The position numbers were made by a program, and so were the translations under genes. From NCBI GenBank assembly GCA_019973155.2, contig BPQB01000014.1, positions 310,001 through 374,000 of the forward strand: DNA of 64,000 nt, in the 5' to 3' direction. Below the pieces are notes generated by a model that saw nothing but the letters and a program-made list of their open reading frames with translations, was not told the DNA's origin and did no database searches. Below are positions 32,394 to 45,082 of this stretch, in pieces; within the stretch, counting starts at the first letter, position 1; every line of letters begins with the position of its first letter. The stretch is from Phanerochaete sordida (lineage: Eukaryota; Basidiomycota; Agaricomycetes; Polyporales; Phanerochaetaceae).

Positions 32394-33057
32394 GTTTCCC
32401 GTAGAAAATCGAGTGACCACAAGCCAAGTCCTTGGCTGAGGCTTCAAGTAGCTCAGTCCCATTGTTTTGTCCCTCGATTTCTGCGATTTTAGGTCAAGCC
32501 GGCCCGGCCCTTTCAAGTGTGTGTCTCGAGGATTTGACGATGTATACTAGCTGCGTTCCAATCAGGATGGCCATCCTTACACTTCGAACTTATACCTCGG
32601 TATGACAAGTGGTATATGGTGGTAGGTCGTGCATTCTGCGCGCGAGTAGAGGCTGCACTTCTTGCGCAGCGAGTCTTATAGTGAGCGATTTCAGCGGTGA
32701 GAGGTTTCCGGGGTCTCCTGATTTAGCCCTTCCGGGTCCTGAGGCCTGAGTGCTTCCTCGCCAGTGGGCGCTACTGTTACAGTATGTTTCCTGCGTTCTC
32801 TGTCCATGCAGTCCCGAGCTACGGCCTGCTACGACAACGGTCAGCCGTCTTCGTATAAAAGTTTTGAAATGTGACCCCGCTACGCGTGCTTATTTCTTTC
32901 AGAACTCTTCAAGCTTGCAAGTTCGTCATGGTGAAAAGTATGGGCTCTACACACGAGGCGTCTCCATATGATGGCGATTGGGCGATAGTTCGAAGCGGTA
33001 CAGCCATGATTGTCTCTCCTCTCTTTCGCTATCCTCATCCCACATCCTCGCGTCTGC
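32394..33057. other. Intergenic, no supported gene
   Basis: Contains the 3' flank of lectin-like gene 2 and the upstream region of the next gene. An ATG at 32929 opens a frame of 47 codons with no similarity seen. Confidence 0.4.
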
Positions 33058-35255
33058 ATGTTCCACTCTGAGGCTGCCTTGACGTACGCTGAACAGCTTC
33101 GTTGCCATGGCCATGGAGAACCGCTGTGGCAGCCCGAGCCCTCACAGTACGGCGAGGTGCTCATCGGCGACGTGGGTTTCATCGAGGACGGGTGCTTTTA
33201 CCGTCTTTTCAACTGCACGCTGGAGGCCAGTGACCCGGTCAACGCAGAGTTCGGCGTGCCCGATGGGTACGTTCCTTTGAAGCTCAACACGCGGGCGTTC
33301 GTGCAGACCAGGGAAAACTACCTACCGCCGAAGCCAATCTACAGCAAGTCGATATCCCAGTTTAAGGCTAACGTTGGCGCAACGGCGTGAGCCCTCAGTT
33401 TGGCTCCCTCAGTACCCTACTCATGCACAGGCGACTTCAGCAGTAAAGGCATCTCCGTGTCATACACGTTCGAATGCAGGAACCAAGCGGGAGCGATACT
33501 GGTACCGGGGGCAGACGTTACCATGTCCCACGTCCAATCAAACGCGCGGATACGCGAGTACGTCCGGTTATTCCACGCATTCTGGCACGCGTTCGCTGTC
33601 GCGCAAGGGCGCGAGATCGCGCCGGAAGACATCGTTCTCGTCACCGGCTGGCTGAAGACCTCGGAATGGGCTCTCGCGGCCATATCGAACCACGGATCGT
33701 CACATGCCATATCTTTCAGTGCGTCAGGGGGCGTCGCGGGGGCAGAGTTTGGGGTGGAGCATTCGACCTCGGCGGAGATGTCGGTCACCCAGCGGAGCGG
33801 ACCCAAGCTGGCCGCAGGAGCGTCTGCCGACGCTGGGATGCATGCGAAACGCGACCAATGTCTCTTCGTCAAGTACTATAAAGTCAAATACCGCCGATTT
33901 CTCCCTCTGAAGATCACCGCTATGGCCCAGCCAAGAGACATGGACCATGAGGAGGATTTTCCGCCCTCGGACTCTTCGACACGTACGTCGCATCTACTTC
34001 GCAGTACACCTTCCCCGATTTACATGGGAATACCTAGTGAGTCTCGATAACGACACAGATGTGGAAGTAGAGCACTTCCCGTCACCGAAGAAGGTGAGCC
34101 TCATGTCTCCCTTCTCGCTTGCTGAAGGGCAGTTGATTGATGGCGTTCAACAGCTTCGCGATACACTGGACATCATTCTGGAACACATCTTGAAGGTGCG
34201 CACCTCCAGATTCCCTTGCAGCCGAGTGGAGAAGAACAGAGCATCGAACATGGCACCAGGAATCATGCGCTAGAATAGCTATTGCATCCCACGACGACGC
34301 GTTTTGGCTGGAGATGCAGCATGGAAGTGAGTCGACCATGTGTGCTTCTGTGTTTATGCTGACTACTCTCACAGTCCGGCAAACGCCTATGATTAGGGTG
34401 CTTGCGCATGTCGATGCGGGTATAATCGTTGATGAAAATCAAGGTGAAGGCTTTGTAAATATTTATCCACGGGTGCTAACCTGACGCTAGTCGGCTATCT
34501 CGAGTCTGAAGATGCAGAAGATAGCTCTACCGAGAAATTCAATTGGCCAGAGCCTTTCGATATCTCAGACGACGAGTTCTATCCTCTAGACGATGATGAG
34601 TCCGGATCTGTGTTTGGGTATGAATTGGCTCCAGCAGCATCTATTCTTCCCTTCGCAAGCTGACATATCAACAGAGGCTCTAAGAGAGGTGGTTGCTGGA
34701 CATGTAGACTACGCGGAAAGGTACGCAACTAGAGTTTCCCCTAGCCTGTCACCATCACGTACTCACGACTCACGCGCGCTGCTATTCGCGTCAGGAATGT
34801 GACATAGGGCAGCATAAGCCTTCCGCCTGCCTGCCATGCATACGCTCGCGCATCCAATGCTTGGGCTGGAGCAATCGGCGGCCGAAATGGATGAAAGTGA
34901 GGCTTAATACCTGCGCGCTTAGAACGTGGTTTTCAATGACGCGGTTGCACTGTGTATTCTCCAGGATACGAGGCGTGTTGACGAAGTCAAAGGGATGATC
35001 CAACGGTTCGAGAACCTGCGAGGCGGAACCGGGGCATCCTCCAGCTTAGACGCACAGATTCAATCCGGCACACCTATACTTACACTCGTTGACGGTTCCG
35101 AGTTGGAGACGTCACCGTCCTTCAGTGTCCTTGCCACCACACCCCTACGTACGACCCCCCACCGCACATTCGGCCAGCCACTGGAAGGCAGCGGATTCGA
35201 GTATCAGAAGAAACTGATCGACAGAGCTGCTACTTACAGAAGTGACCGAAGCTGA
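33058..35255 (+). CDS. Basidiomycete-type protein with C-terminal Zn2Cys6 cluster
   Basis: Nine exons: 33058..33386, 33441..33982, 34038..34195, 34260..34326, 34375..34443, 34491..34617, 34675..34720, 34795..34896, 34965..35255; phases agree, 576 aa. The N-terminal part carries LWQPEPSQYGEVLIGDVGFI, a segment of an uncharacterised family I associate with Agaricomycetes, plus ENYLPPKPIYSKSIS. The middle has AIASHDDAFW and an acidic linker. The C-terminal GGCWTCRLRGKECDIG continues into ACLPCIRSRIQC: Cys438, 441, 448, 458, 461, 468 in a CX2CX6CX9CX2CX6C pattern, followed by LGWSNRRPKWMK. This is a fungal Zn2Cys6 DNA-binding motif, usually N-terminal in its protein. The exon 3-4 junction is the least certain; two adjacent genes remain possible. 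Confidence 0.65.
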
Positions 35256-35369
35256 TACTCTCTCCGTCCGCATCTGTACACTAATTGTATCCTGCCTGCC
35301 AATTACGCATCATGTTAGTGGTGTCATATGTCATGCTAGAGGATGGTGACCGACCTGGCACGACCAGCA

Positions 35370-36707
35370 TCAGACCTGGAGTGCGCCAGCTCTATCCAAG
35401 CGCGGGAATGCGGTTCTGGGGACTTGGCCAGAATGAATATGGAAGTCGGGCACGAGCCCGTGATCGGTGGGTGGGGCGCAGTACAGCGACGGCCGCACAG
35501 AGTCCAGGCGGCCTTGATTGACGAGAGTGACCATGGCGTCTTCAAACCGAGCGCGCGCGTCACAGTCCTCGCTCAAGAGGGTCTCGACCCGTGGCAAGAA
35601 CGTCTCAGGATCGAACACCTCAGTGGAAGAAATCCAGAGGTCGATGCGGTTGAGATGGGACGATACATCCAGTGAGTCGAGGACATGCGTAGCGCGAGTC
35701 CACGAGACGGCATTTAGCGCTTCCAGCTCGGCGCCGCTCACGACGCCGTCCACAAGCTCAAGTTCGATGGCGAGAGCGAGCCGCTTGAGGTTAGGCAGAC
35801 AAGAGAGGTAAGTATAAGAAGAAACTGCAGGTGAACGTTAGCAGCATACGGTGGGGGACGACCGTGACGAACCTTCATCCGCGTCATGCGAGCCCCAGCA
35901 AGTGACCGAAACCTTGAGGTGCTCGATTGGTTCCGCGAAGTGTCGTCTGTGCGCAAGCACGAGAGCTTCATCGGGCTCATTCGTGGAGAACGCAGTGAGA
36001 TCGAGGTGGCGCAGTCGTCCGGGCGTGACCATGCGCTCGATGATGTCGGCCATGGGGCCTTCCAGCGGTGTCTGCCTGAGGGTGAGCGATGATAGGGAGG
36101 GAAGGGCATTGTCAGATCCGCTGGGCTCGTCATCCTCGTTCAGGCTATAGAGGTCGACGAGCTTGAGGTGCTTGATGGACGAGAACTGTGACAGCACGGC
36201 GCTGAGTCCACGCGAGTCGTGGCCAGGCCGTGCTTTCATAGTGTATGCGGACAGGCTACCACTGATGGTAAGATTATCCAGGTGGACGGGGTAAAGCGCT
36301 TCGAGAGGCGATGAGGGAGACGTAAGTATTCCGATAAGCGTCAGGCTGTGCAAGGAAGGGAAGAATCGCGCGACATGTGCGAAGTCGGGAGAGAGAAATG
36401 GTGGATTAGCTGTTAGCTGCAGGACTTGCACGTAGTGCTGAACCGCAAGGAAGAGCTGGGTTTTTTGAAAGTCTCGGGCGGAATACGAGTCTTCATCCGG
36501 TCCTGTGTCCCAGTCGGACGGCGCAGTGAGAGTCAGGGACAGCGAATGAAAGCGATGTCTGAGAGTATGATGTCTCCAGGTGCGACAGACCAAAGACGCC
36601 TGAAAGAGACCTTTCTTGTCTGGCTCTTCGCTTCTGAGGATATGGAAGATGATGTCGAAAACATCCGGCGGCAGGAGATCGTTGATTTTGTCGATGTAGT
36701 GGTCCAT
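35370..36707 (-). CDS. F-box domain protein
   Basis: Exons on the minus strand: 36707..35873 and 35824..35370, 429 aa, with one 48-bp phase-1 intron. Residues 11-60 contain a typical F-box (LLPPDVFDIIFHIL, then SLVCRTWRHHTLRHRFHSLSL). The following region is rich in Leu with hydrophobic periodicity, as in substrate-binding halves of these adaptors. It resembles the F-box gene at 45.1-46.5 kb in layout (F-box, SLVCK/RTW, one late intron) more than the tandem trio. It is convergent with the preceding Zn2Cys6 gene, with 115 bp between the stop codons. Presumed SCF adaptor; target unknown. Confidence 0.8.
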
Positions 36708-37085
36708 GACGCTCTCCGCGTCACACTGGAACCTTCGCTTTCTACCTGCTTTGCTTTGAGCAAGTCAGTACTCAGATCTCAGATCTCGGCAGACACAAGT
36801 ATGAGAGAGGTACTGGAGTACCTGCCTTTTGGACCGTTGGAGTAGAATATGTCGCCGCTGCCGTTGGAGAAGGACGAAGGCTGGACAACACTTTGCGGGA
36901 AAGCCAATTTCCAAGCGCTCTACGCCCAGAACACCCAGTTTGGCAAGTGTTTAAGTTCAAGCAAAGAGCACTTCGTGCGTTTCTGCAGAGACAGAGTACG
37001 TTTCGCATGTTGTAAAATATCCCATGCTCAGCCTGTACATGGTATACGTAAGCCACTGGTTCTCTGACAGGTAGTACCTCAGTAC
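36708..37085. other. Intergenic between F-box and GMC genes
   Basis: Short upstream region of the F-box gene and 3' flank of the GMC gene. No gene seen. Confidence 0.4.
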
Positions 37086-40000
37086 TCAGTCCTTCCCAAG
37101 AATGATGTCAGCAGCTGCAAAATCTTCAACGTCAGCATACATCCACGACAACAAGACAATGAGTTAACCTCGCTCTGCGATTGTATATACCGGGGCTAAC
37201 AAGTATGTTATGAGTACTAGCGCATGCCGTGTAAGGCCTACGCACCTTGTGGATGCGCGGCAAAGTGCAGCGGCACGATAGATAGATCGACGACGCGGAC
37301 GTTCTTGGTTCCATAAACCTGTAGAGGTTTTCAGTGCTAGTCAAAGGCTACCAGGTCCCGAGCGGCCAGAACCTTCAAGTCCGGATCAACGACTCCGCCG
37401 TCTTCCCTCGGCAGCATAGAACACGTCCCACATGTGTCTAGGGAGCCCAGATGAGCCCACCCTCGCCGCTCGATAGAGGACTCCACATACGCCAAGACGT
37501 CCCGACAGTCCTTCTGACATGTTCTGCAGAGAACAAATCAACGCAGAGTCGACGAGTTTTAGTGGATCGTGACGCTACCTCGAAACTCTTCGTCAGTCTG
37601 CACGTCAGGCCCAGGCTTGAGCTCCTTCTCTATCGCCCTGCGTCAGCAGACGATTGGACCGGCCCTGTGATAACGGCACCAACCAATCATGTCCTTCATA
37701 GGCACGGTCTCCATGCATATTTGGCGTGCCTTCTTCACGGTCTCCGCGACGAGATCAAGATCTATGGTCCCATAAGTGCCATGTCGCTGCCCATGGTGAA
37801 AGGGACGAACCGATATCTCTTTCGAAGTACCGAGGATCAATCTCGGGCTCCTTCGTCGCGTCGTTCGTAGTGATATGCTGACAAATATGAGCAGACGAAT
37901 ACACCCAGACATACCGAGTGGGGCACATACAACGCTTCCGCGCGACCACGGATGGTTGAGCACGACCGCGATGCTGACATACTTCTTCCCGGGCTCGGGC
38001 TTCGCTGCACCGTCTTGTAAGCGACCCATCCGTCACAGCAGCCGCACACACTTACGTCCGCCGCTCAAGCACTGGATGCAGAGCATCTCGTGCCCCGGTC
38101 CGGCTCTGTCGCCCCCAGGCCGGAGGCGTTCGAGCTGGATCTTGTACTGCGCGAGGAGGCCCCGCGGCGCACCCGCAGCCTCGAGGTCGTGCACCATGCG
38201 CGCGGCCTTCTCGTAGAGCTCGGTAGCACGCGGTGTGACCTGCTCGAGCGGCAGGAACACGAGGTTGAGCATGCCCATCGAGAGCGCGCTCTGCGCGCCT
38301 GATGCGCTGGAGGGGATATCAGAGGCAGCATGCTCGCGTAGAGTCGGGGACCTACTGGCGATTCGTCTGCTCTTGTAGACCCTCCGGGCTGCGAATGCTG
38401 TCGAAGGTGAAGAAGTCGTAGCCATCCTTGAGCTCTGGAACACGCATCCGTCAGTCTGCGAAGGAGGACAGGTCGGAGACGCGGAGGCCTCACTGAAATT
38501 GAGATGTTCCATCAAGTGCTCCTGGAGGTTCTCTCCGACGCCGTCCAGCTCGACCTGCACCGGTACACCTGCATTTTGGAGCACGTCGCGACGCCCGATA
38601 CCGGACAATTCGAGCACCTGCGGAGACTTAAGGGCTCTACGCATGCGATGAGCCCACTACCGCAAATCGTTTTGAAATATCCGCTTACCCGGCAGCCACG
38701 ATAACCTCCTTCTTGGTATGGACGCTGTACGACTTATCCTCGTGAATGAACTCAACTCCCGTTGCTTCGACCTCGCCGTCGTCTGTGCGCTGGAGGACGA
38801 GCCGGCTTACGACGGCGTTACACAAGACGACAAGGTTCGCCCGGTCTTGAGCTGGCAAGAGGTATCCCTGGGTGCGCGCTCAGCACGACGTCAGTGTCAA
38901 GATGAATGTGTACGTACAGTAACGGCATAAGAGCGTGTGGACGTCCTAGGGTCGTGGATGTTGAGAGCCATGTTATGGCCAGTCGGCTATATGTGTGAGG
39001 GTGTTCAACGTTTGCGACTTTATGATGATTACGAGGCGGACATTGCCATTGTACTGCAGGGGGAATGAGCTAGAATTCTCGAGATGACAGTATGTCACTC
39101 ACTGGACGTGGAGCGGGAGGCACTTCGGCGTTCAGAAACGTCTAGTACGCTCATTAAAAGCTGAATTCCAGGGGCGACTGATGAAAGCTTACCTCTCGCA
39201 TGTACAGGTCAATATCGCTAACTGTTCGAGGGTAGCACACCTCGATCGCTCCTGGGACATGGTATGAGCGAAAGTTAGCGCGCCGAGGGGCACAGCGACG
39301 CAAACCACGCACCTTCGGTCCCGACGTCGCCTTCATGCACACCGAGACCGTATCGATCTTCGATATCCGGACGTGGGTGGGTGAACCTTGGGAAACATGA
39401 GGTTGCGCGCGATGAACGGAGAACCAGACAACGCTCACTTCTCCACTCTTGGTTTGTACTTCTTGTACGTCTTCCAGTTCCATCCAGGATTACCCAGGCG
39501 CTCCAGGTCTAGTGCGTGTTAGCGTGTATGGACGTCGCTAAAGGTCACATTCGTCGCGCACCGTCGATTTCCTGCGCTGGAGGCTGGGTCCAGAGCATGA
39601 AGTTCATTGCAGACGAGCCGCCAAGGCCTCGCCCTCTGGTGATGGCTCAGCAGGACAAGATGCATGCATTTCAAAGCGCAAACCTGGCTAAAGAAAATGC
39701 TCGATCCATGGACAGCTTCTGCTTCGTCTATGTACTGGGGTCAACACCATATGCTTGAGCCTGAGGCGCAGGGCGTACCGTCATATGGGACCAGTCATAC
39801 GACTTATTTCCAAGCATCGCTAGGTAAACTGCCGAGCCCACTGCGAGCACCGTAAAAATTTGGCTTCGCATGGTGCACTGTCCCATCACGTACTTATCAT
39901 CGGGTCGTCGAGGTTCGGATTTCCAGCTTCGAGGACGCAGACCGAGATTGAGGGGTTCTCTGAGAGCCGCGCAGCCAGCGTCAGGCCCGCCGTACCGCCA

Positions 40001-40117
40001 CCTGAGCAGAGAGACACGTGGAAGTTGAGTTTGAAGACGCAGGCGACAGAAGAGGTACTGACCAATGATGACATAGTCGAAGGCTTTGTCGGCCACTTGG
40101 TCGAGGCTCGCAAGCAT
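37086..40117 (-). CDS. GMC oxidoreductase (aryl-alcohol/glucose oxidase superfamily), 24 exons
   Basis: Starting at 40117 on the minus strand, 24 exons can be joined, all in phase, to 603 aa, the normal family length. FAD-binding VIIGGGTAGL is at residues 16-25, then RGRGLGGSSAMNF (GMC signature 1), ALKSPQVLELSGIG (signature 2), and the catalytic pair His540 (SWHTCGTCSMLPR) and His583 (LHFAAHPQ). The chain ends RAADIILGKD. GMC enzymes oxidise alcohols or sugars with FAD and O2, often producing H2O2 in lignocellulose decay. No signal peptide is visible, so it may act inside the cell. Exons range from 21 to 251 nt and introns from 44 to 69 nt. No frameshift or stop was found. Confidence 0.85.
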
Positions 40118-41516
40118 GCTGCTAGTCGAGCTGTGGGGTGAGGGCGCCCTTCGCGAGCCTTTTTATATACCCCTCGTTACAGGTGAGGCACCGCCCGCCG
40201 GAGGTCCCTTGATGCGATTGACACGTTAGGTCGGGATGTCGCCGCTCGCGCTCGCCTGGAGCGGGGTTTCAGCATTGTCGAGAAGAGTGAGCCGGAGAAC
40301 GCACCTTCGCATGACCTTGCGTTGCTTCATGCATACGATAGCAGCAAAATCTGACCCCTTGAGGTATGATTATGCAGAATACGCGCCTGCCCAAGTTGAG
40401 AGCTGCCGCCGGGCTGCTACTGGCTCCAAACTGGCTCTGAGATGAGTTGAATCGTTCCTCGATCCTGATTCTGCGGGCCAATGGTCACTTTGAATAGGCC
40501 AATTTTCCGCACAAGCTACAGCCAAGACTTACTGTCCGCATGCTGAGAGTGAGGTTTATGGTCCTCGGTGTGGATGTGGTGGTCGAGAGGTTCTCGTTCG
40601 CTAGAGCGGCGCTACCGTCGGGCGCCTAAAAGTGTTCCTCCATATTTGGTAAGCGTCGTGTTTCATCCGAGGCCGGGAGAATATGGAACCTGGGGAGCAT
40701 TACATGGGCGCATGCCACCATTTTGGCACCAAAAGTATTCAAATATTCCAAGTAAACGTATGGTGATACTTTTTCTGGTGGCGCCCAGAGCCATGCAATA
40801 GCATGGTCTAATCGATGTCGACGCAGGACATGAAAGGGCCGAACCAGATAACTTCACTGTTTAGCTATGACTGCCGAGCAATGATACTCTTGGTATCTTT
40901 CCCATATAAGTGTGCACTAGGTTGGATGCGACAACTCTTGAGCTCCCTACCGCTGAACATGGTACAGTGCACTTCGCGCAGATTTGAGCTGGGCGCGCCA
41001 GTGAAAGCAGGACCCCGTGCACTCCATACCGTTTGCCTGCGGCATCAATGATCATCCACCAAGCTGACCAACGCCCTCCGCCCAGCGTCGCGGGTGAAAA
41101 AGGCCCATCCAGCTTTTTTTGACCACAGCCTGCATCTGACTCGCATGCAGGCACATCTGGGGCCGTCGGTCCCGAAATGCGATGAACCACCCAGCCAGGA
41201 GCCGCGGATCTGCCGCGGGAGATTGTATTTTGGTCCATGACTCGCAGCGAGAAGCCCTGGGGCATCCCAGGACGGCGTGTGGCGTCCGCAATCTTGCTGT
41301 CGCGTCCCCCAACACGCTCGGCGCGCCCAATGACTACGAGCGCGAGCGTCCGCAGCGCGCCTGACAAAGTGGTTTCCCGCCCTATACCTAGATCAGCGAT
41401 GTCGCTTCGCTACAGTCAAGCTTTGCGACGACGGAATGCGTCCATTGCGGGTCAGTAGGTTAGACACTCCCCGGCTCGTGGGCGCTGCGAGCCCCAGCCC
41501 GCAGCTGCCCTGCTCA
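40118..41516. other. Intergenic upstream of the GMC gene and reductase copy 1
   Basis: About 1.4 kb between divergent genes. Open frames are short and unsupported. It should contain promoters of both genes. Confidence 0.4.
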
Positions 41517-41522
41517 TATAAG
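41517..41522 (+). promoter_or_regulatory. TATA-like box of reductase copy 1
   Basis: TATAAG, 99 bases before the start codon at 41616. Confidence 0.5.
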
Positions 41523-41615
41523 AGGACTCACGGTTGGGGAGGACGAGTAGCACTCGCTACTTCCAGCACAACCCGCACAGTCGCAATCTCGTCAACTCCA
41601 AGAAGTAAGCACGCT

Positions 41616-42861
41616 ATGTCTACCCAGAAGGCACTCTTCCTCGACGCACCGAAGACCGAGCTCGTCATCCGCGACCGCGACATCGAGGAACCCGGTCCCG
41701 GAGAGGTCCTCATCGAGGTCCACGCCGTCGGGCTCATCCACTCCGACTGGAGGATCCAGGCGCTCGGGATCATGGTCACCGAGTGGCCCACCATACTCGG
41801 CCTCGACTCCGCCGGCGTCGTCAAGAAGGTCGGCGAAGGCGTCACCAACGTCGCTGTCGGAGACAGAGTGTAAGTAGATGTGCTTGAACGGACGGGAAAT
41901 GGAGCGCTCACACTTGGACAGGTTGCATCAAGGCAATCGTAACTGCCGCAACGCCGTTTTCCAGCACTACACCATCGCTCTCGCCGAGATCGTCGCCAAG
42001 GTGCGTCAGGTGGCGGGAGATCCTGTGCGGCGCCAGCACTGACCCGTCCACTGCCGCAGATTCCAGACAACCTCTCCTTCGACCAGGCCGCAGTCATACC
42101 GGTCGCAGTTGGCCCCGCCGCCATCGCCTTTTACAACAAGAAGGCGCCGAATAGCCTTGGACTCACTCCGCCCTGGGAGGAGGGCGGCCGCGGAAAGTAT
42201 GCCGGCGAGCCCATCCTGATCATGGGCGGGGCGTCGGCCATCGGTCAACAAGGCATGTTCATAGCTCTTATTATATTGCGTCGGACTCACTGTACCCGCT
42301 AGCAATCCAACTCGCGAAGCTCGGCGGCTTCTCGCCCATCATCACGACGTGCTCCGTGCACAACGCGGCGTACGTCCAAACGCTCGGCGCAACGCACGCC
42401 GTTGAGCGCGGCACGGCGCTCGCGTCGACGGTACAGGGCATCACGTCCAAGCCTATCAAGTACGCCTTCGACACGGTCTCGCTGCCCGACACGCAGAATG
42501 CGGCGTACGAGGTGCTCGCGCCCGGCGGGACGCTCGTGATCGACCTGCCCGACGCCGTCGACAGCACGAGGCGCACGCCAGACAAGGAGGTCGGCATGAT
42601 CTTCGGGAGCCCCTGGCTGCCTGCGCAGCGTGAGGTTGGCAAGGCCCTCTATGCAAACCTGACTGCGCTGCTCGAGGCGGGCGAGATCAAGGTGAGATGC
42701 CAGAGACTGCGATGACATGGCCACACTGACGCACCTCGTTCCAGCCAAACAATTTCGAGGTTCTGCCTAACGGTTTGGCTGGCATTCCAGAAGGCCTCGA
42801 GAAGGTCAAGAAAGGCGTCAGTGCCCTGAAATTTGTTGCTCACCCGCAGGAAACCAAGTAG
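41616..42861 (+). CDS. MDR family GroES-like reductase, copy 1
   Basis: Join 41616..41869, 41922..42000, 42060..42252, 42303..42691, 42745..42861, 343 aa. N-terminal GroES-like fold ([16 protein letters not shown], then [15 protein letters not shown]). A Rossmann cofactor site follows at the exon 3-4 border (GGASAIGQQ-AIQLAK). The zinc-ligand pattern of classical alcohol dehydrogenases is missing, so this is closer to zinc-independent enoyl reductase/quinone oxidoreductase-like MDR enzymes; NADPH use is likely from the family. The substrate is unknown. Intron 3 begins with GC instead of GT (AAG|GCATGT); no alternative donor keeps frame. Divergent residues (His in LIHSDW, CSVHNAAYVQT) suggest it has drifted from its sisters. 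Confidence 0.85.
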
Positions 42862-43590
42862 ACTGCTTCCTCGTGCTGCACGGCGCGCACGAGAGGGCGA
42901 CTTTGCGGTTCTGGATGTGAACGTAAATCAATGAGGCATTCATACTGCCAATAACCTTGGCTTTGTCAGCAGATGGTGGCCGTTCATGGTCAGGGGATTC
43001 TGAGCGCAGGCACGCACGCGGAGAATGATGCAACGAAAATTGAGTCCATAATTGCGGCAGAATGACTCGGGGGTGCCGCCGTCGTTCAATGACACAAAAT
43101 TCACTATAAGCGGCTGAGAGGCATCATACAGATGATTTTGGAGATTGTCTTGACACTCGTCTTACTTTGGCTCAGACGAGGGGGTCTATTTGAGCTAACA
43201 GCAGGGGATTCACCCTTGGACTTAGTTATTTAATTAATTAATTTCAGCAGCAACTTCGTAAGATGGATGAGCATCGGCCTCCGAGCGGCCCCTCCTACTC
43301 TGCGGTCTACCGCGAACAACGTTCACGCTCTGCTCGGATGATTCAGCAAGGGGCCCGTATGTCGCATCTCTCAGTCGCGTGATGCGCCTTCGATGGCGCG
43401 AGTGCGTTTCTTCGCAGTCTTTCTGACTAATGCACTCCCCAACTTAGGCTTTCGCCAGCAGCAGTGCGCTGCTCCTCGATATTGCACTGCCTGCCGTGTC
43501 CCTCCGCGGCTCAGCATGATTGTGCGCCGGTGATGGTCTTCCAGACGTTTGCCCTATCCTTCGGAGGGCGCGGCAGCGCGAGCTCGTTGT
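42862..43590. other. Intergenic between reductase copies 1 and 2
   Basis: No gene. Includes an AT-rich TTAATTAATTAATT stretch near 43230 and the promoter region of copy 2. Confidence 0.4.
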
Positions 43591-43596
43591 TATAAT
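43591..43596 (+). promoter_or_regulatory. TATA-like box of reductase copy 2
   Basis: TATAAT, 64 bases before the start codon at 43655. Confidence 0.5.
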
Positions 43597-43654
43597 CCTC
43601 GCTCATCCAGCGACTGCAGCCAGTACCAGCACCCACAACGAGCACCAGCACACG

Positions 43655-44902
43655 ATGGCCACTCAGAAAGCTCTCTACCTCCCAGAGCCCAAGGTTCCGG
43701 TTGTCATTCAAGAAAGGGAGATCAATGAGCCAGGCCCCGGCGAGGTTCTCATCGAGATCCACGCGGCCGCGCTCAACCCCTCGGACTGGAAGATCCAGGC
43801 ACTCGGCATCCTCGTCACCAAGTTCCCGATCGTGCTTGGTATAGATTCCGCCGGCATCGTGAAGAAGGTCGGCGCCGGTGTTACGAACGTCGCGGTCGGT
43901 GACCGAGTGTCAGTGACGTCCCAGATTTGCTTCGCCCGAGCCGATCATTGACGAATTTACAGGATGCATGTGGGGTTCCGAGACGTGAAGAACGCCACGT
44001 TCCAGCAATACACCATTGCTCCCGCAGAGATTGTCGCGAAGGTACGCTGTTTCTTGCCTCGTCGTGATACCGAAAGTTCCTAAACATGACCTGTGCTCTA
44101 GATACCACCGGGCCTGACGTTCAACCAAGCTGCGACCCTCCCACTTGCAGTCAGCGCTGCTGTCACGGGCTTGTACGACCGAAACGCTCCGAACAGCTTC
44201 GGAATCACCCCGCCCTGGGAGGAGGGCGGCCGAGGCAAGTATGCCGGAGAGCCCATCCTCGTCATCGGCGGTGCGTCTGGGCTCGGCCAGCAGGGTACGT
44301 AGTGCCATCTCCAGAGTATGTGCTCCGCTTATCCTCCCCCTAGCCATACAATTCGCGAAGCTCTCCGGCTTCTCTCCCATCATCACGACGGCGTCGCCCC
44401 AGAACGAGGCGTTCCTCAAGTCGCTCGGCGCCACACACGTCATCGACCGCAGCGCGCCGCTGCCCGCCGCCGTCCAGGCAATCACTACCCAGCCCATCAC
44501 GCGGATCTTCGACGCCATCTCGTCGGAGGAGACGCAGAACGCGGCGTACGATGCCCTCACGCCTGGCGGGAAGCTCGTGATTGTGCTCTGGAACCTCGTC
44601 GCCGCGGAGAAGCTCGTGCCCGAGAAGCGAGTTGAGATGGTCATCACGACGTTCTGGGCACCCGAACGGCGGGAGCTCGGAAAGAGTCTGTGCGCGCACC
44701 TGCCCGCGTTGGTCGAGGCGGGCGAGATCAAGGTGGGAGTTTCCGTGCATTGTTGTGTTTCCGTGGTGCTCATTGTGAGTTATAGCCGAACAATGTCGAG
44801 GTATTGCCTGGCGGGCTCACTGGCATTCCCGCGGGGCTCGAGAAGCTGAGGAAGGGTGTCAGTGCTCTGAAGCTAGTGGCGCACCCACAGGAGACTCCTT
44901 GA
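43655..44902 (+). CDS. MDR family GroES-like reductase, copy 2
   Basis: Join 43655..43908, 43963..44041, 44102..44294, 44344..44732, 44786..44902, 343 aa. Exon lengths equal those of copy 1 exactly (254, 79, 193, 389, 117), so the two are likely a pair. Motifs: [23 protein letters not shown] near residue 30, GGASGLGQQ cofactor loop, DAISSEETQNAAYDALTPGGK, and the family C-terminus VLPGGLTGIP...HPQETP. Copy 1 has LIHSDW where this and the other members have ALNPSDW/ALNPVDW. All four introns are GT-AG. Expected NAD(P)H-dependent reductase; substrate unknown. Confidence 0.88.
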
Positions 44903-45082
44903 GATCTCGTCGCGTACCGCAGAAGGAATAGATACTCAACAGCTTTGTACAATATTTAAACTGTCCGAGAATAGAGGTTCTACTCGACCGTGTACAATAC
45001 AAGGCTTCGACTTCCTGTACAAGTTAATCCAAACTCTTTGGTCGACACAACGACAAAATCGCAGCTTCTACAGAGCATCACG

